Below are positions 63,219-64,000 of a DNA stretch of 64,000 nucleotides, one piece after another. The notes beneath the pieces were generated by a model. It was not told the origin of the DNA. It saw only the letters and a program-made list of their open reading frames with translations, and made no database searches. The stretch's first letter is position 1, and every line of letters begins with the position of its first letter. The stretch spans positions 620,001-684,000 of the forward strand of contig NZ_JAATOT010000001.1 of NCBI RefSeq assembly GCF_011806455.1, read 5' to 3'. A program made the translations under genes and the position numbers. The DNA comes from Celeribacter sp. HF31 (lineage in GTDB: Bacteria; Pseudomonadota; Alphaproteobacteria; Rhodobacterales; Rhodobacteraceae).

Positions 63219-63995
63219 ATGAAAAAGCCAGTCATCGACGCGCAGAACGTCGATCTTACCTTTCAGACCAACGACGGGCCTGTGCATGCGCTCAAGGACG
63301 TCAATCTCCAGATCGACAAGGGGGAGTTCGTGTCCTTCATCGGGCCGTCGGGCTGTGGCAAGACCACGTTCCTGCGCTGTATCGCCGGGCTTGAGACGCC
63401 CACCGGCGGCACGCTGACGGTCAACGGGTTGACGCCCGAAGAGGCGCGCAAGTCACGGTCCTACGGCTATGTGTTTCAGGCGGCGGGTCTGTATCCGTGG
63501 CGCACGATTGCGGGCAATATCAAGCTGCCGCTGGAGATCATGGATTTCCCGAAACAGGACATGGACAAGCGGGTCGAAAAGGTGCTGGACCTCGTGGACC
63601 TCAAGGGCTTTGGCAAGAAATACCCTTGGCAATTGTCCGGGGGCATGCAGCAACGCGCTTCGATTGCCCGTGCCTTGGCCTTTGATGCGGAAATTCTGTT
63701 GATGGACGAGCCTTTTGGTGCTTTGGACGAGATCGTGCGTGACAAGCTGAACGAAGAGGTTCTGAAACTCTGGGCCGCGACCAATAAGACCATTGGCTTC
63801 GTGACCCACTCGATCCCCGAGGCGGTCTATCTCTCGACCAAAATCGTCGTCATGAGCCCGCGTCCCGGTCGGATCACCGATGTGATCGAGAGCCCGCTGC
63901 CGAAAGAGCGCCCGCTGGAAATCCGCGACACGCCCGAGTTCATCGAGATTGCGCATCGGGTGCGCGACGGCCTCAGAGCGGGGCATGACGTATGA
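63219..63995 (+). CDS. ABC transporter ATP-binding protein for a pyrimidine-type ligand
   Basis: 258 residues. Walker A GPSGCGKTTFLRC, signature LSGGMQQRASIARAL, Walker B ILLMDEPFGALDE, switch FVTHSIPEAVYL. SsuB/TauB/ThiZ family. In Rhodobacterales this gene normally follows hydA, so it likely imports uracil-type compounds. Four-base overlap with the next start. Confidence 0.93.
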   Translation: MKKPVIDAQNVDLTFQTNDGPVHALKDVNLQIDKGEFVSFIGPSGCGKTTFLRCIAGLETPTGGTLTVNGLTPEEARKSRSYGYVFQAAGLYPWRTIAGNIKLPLEIMDFPKQDMDKRVEKVLDLVDLKGFGKKYPWQLSGGMQQRASIARALAFDAEILLMDEPFGALDEIVRDKLNEEVLKLWAATNKTIGFVTHSIPEAVYLSTKIVVMSPRPGRITDVIESPLPKERPLEIRDTPEFIEIAHRVRDGLRAGHDV

Positions 63996-64000
63996 GTAAA
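63992..64000 (+). CDS. Start of the ABC permease gene
   Basis: ATGAGTAAA at 63992 overlaps the ATPase stop by four bases (ATGA) and runs off the window. By position it should be a permease. Only three codons are visible. Confidence 0.5.

Overview
The window (about 60% GC, genes packed on both strands) comes from an alphaproteobacterial chromosome, most likely a Rhodobacteraceae/Roseobacter-type bacterium. Supporting signs are the NDUFA12-like / MlaD / DUF2155 / aat / accC / accB neighbourhood, the reductive pyrimidine pathway under a RutR-type box, an FNR-type box and a MocR-regulated polyamine-type transporter. No rRNA, tRNA, CRISPR array, prophage or insertion sequence was recognised.

Layout. 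(1) 1-8.2 kb: aldehyde dehydrogenase, MocR-type regulator and a four-gene PotFGHI-like ABC importer, probably for uptake and oxidation of an amine. (2) 8.4-17.6 kb: a minus-strand catabolic operon (creatininase-like hydrolase, 2-oxoglutarate/Fe(II)-type oxygenase, two flavodoxin-fold reductases, FAD oxidase, cytosine-deaminase-like amidohydrolase, SsuABC/Thi-type importer) with a divergent RidA-like gene; its substrate is unknown, possibly an N-heterocycle. (3) 17.7-19.5 kb: a PHP-domain protein and a small ParA/ribbon-helix-helix pair. (4) 19.7-30.9 kb: a twelve-gene, translationally coupled operon coding for an Mrp antiporter joined to complex I/group-4-hydrogenase-like modules, with an NfnL/GltD-like flavoprotein fused to the ferredoxin-like subunit and a rubrerythrin at the end. 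(5) 31-39 kb: 2-hydroxyacid dehydrogenase, lipoprotein, L,D-transpeptidase, and a pyruvate:ferredoxin oxidoreductase operon behind an FNR-like box. (6) 39-43 kb: TetR-controlled HlyD/ABC-2 exporter. (7) 43-49 kb: iron operon (imelysin, Bfd, bacterioferritin, di-heme oxidoreductase, second imelysin, DUF1513) behind a TGA-N9-TCA box. (8) 49-55.5 kb: housekeeping clpP, clpX, NDUFA12-like, mlaD-like, DUF2155, aat, accC, accB. (9) 55.8-64 kb: preT, preA, unknown acidic protein, RutR-like regulator, amidohydrolase, dihydropyrimidinase and the start of an ABC importer.

The most interesting system is region 4 together with the PFOR operon. It resembles archaeal MBX/MBS or the bacterial energy-converting-hydrogenase-related (Ehr) complexes: antiporter subunits, NuoH, NuoB, NuoC, NuoD and NuoI homologues in one operon, but without a complete NiFe site and with an NAD(P)H-oxidoreductase module fused on. 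I infer an ion-gradient-coupled ferredoxin/NAD(P)H enzyme that could work with PFOR when oxygen is low.

A second notable signal is a family of three 127-143 bp structured repeats (1785-1911, 8239-8372, 10756-10898) with long terminal inverted repeats whose stems co-vary between copies and a shared internal core.
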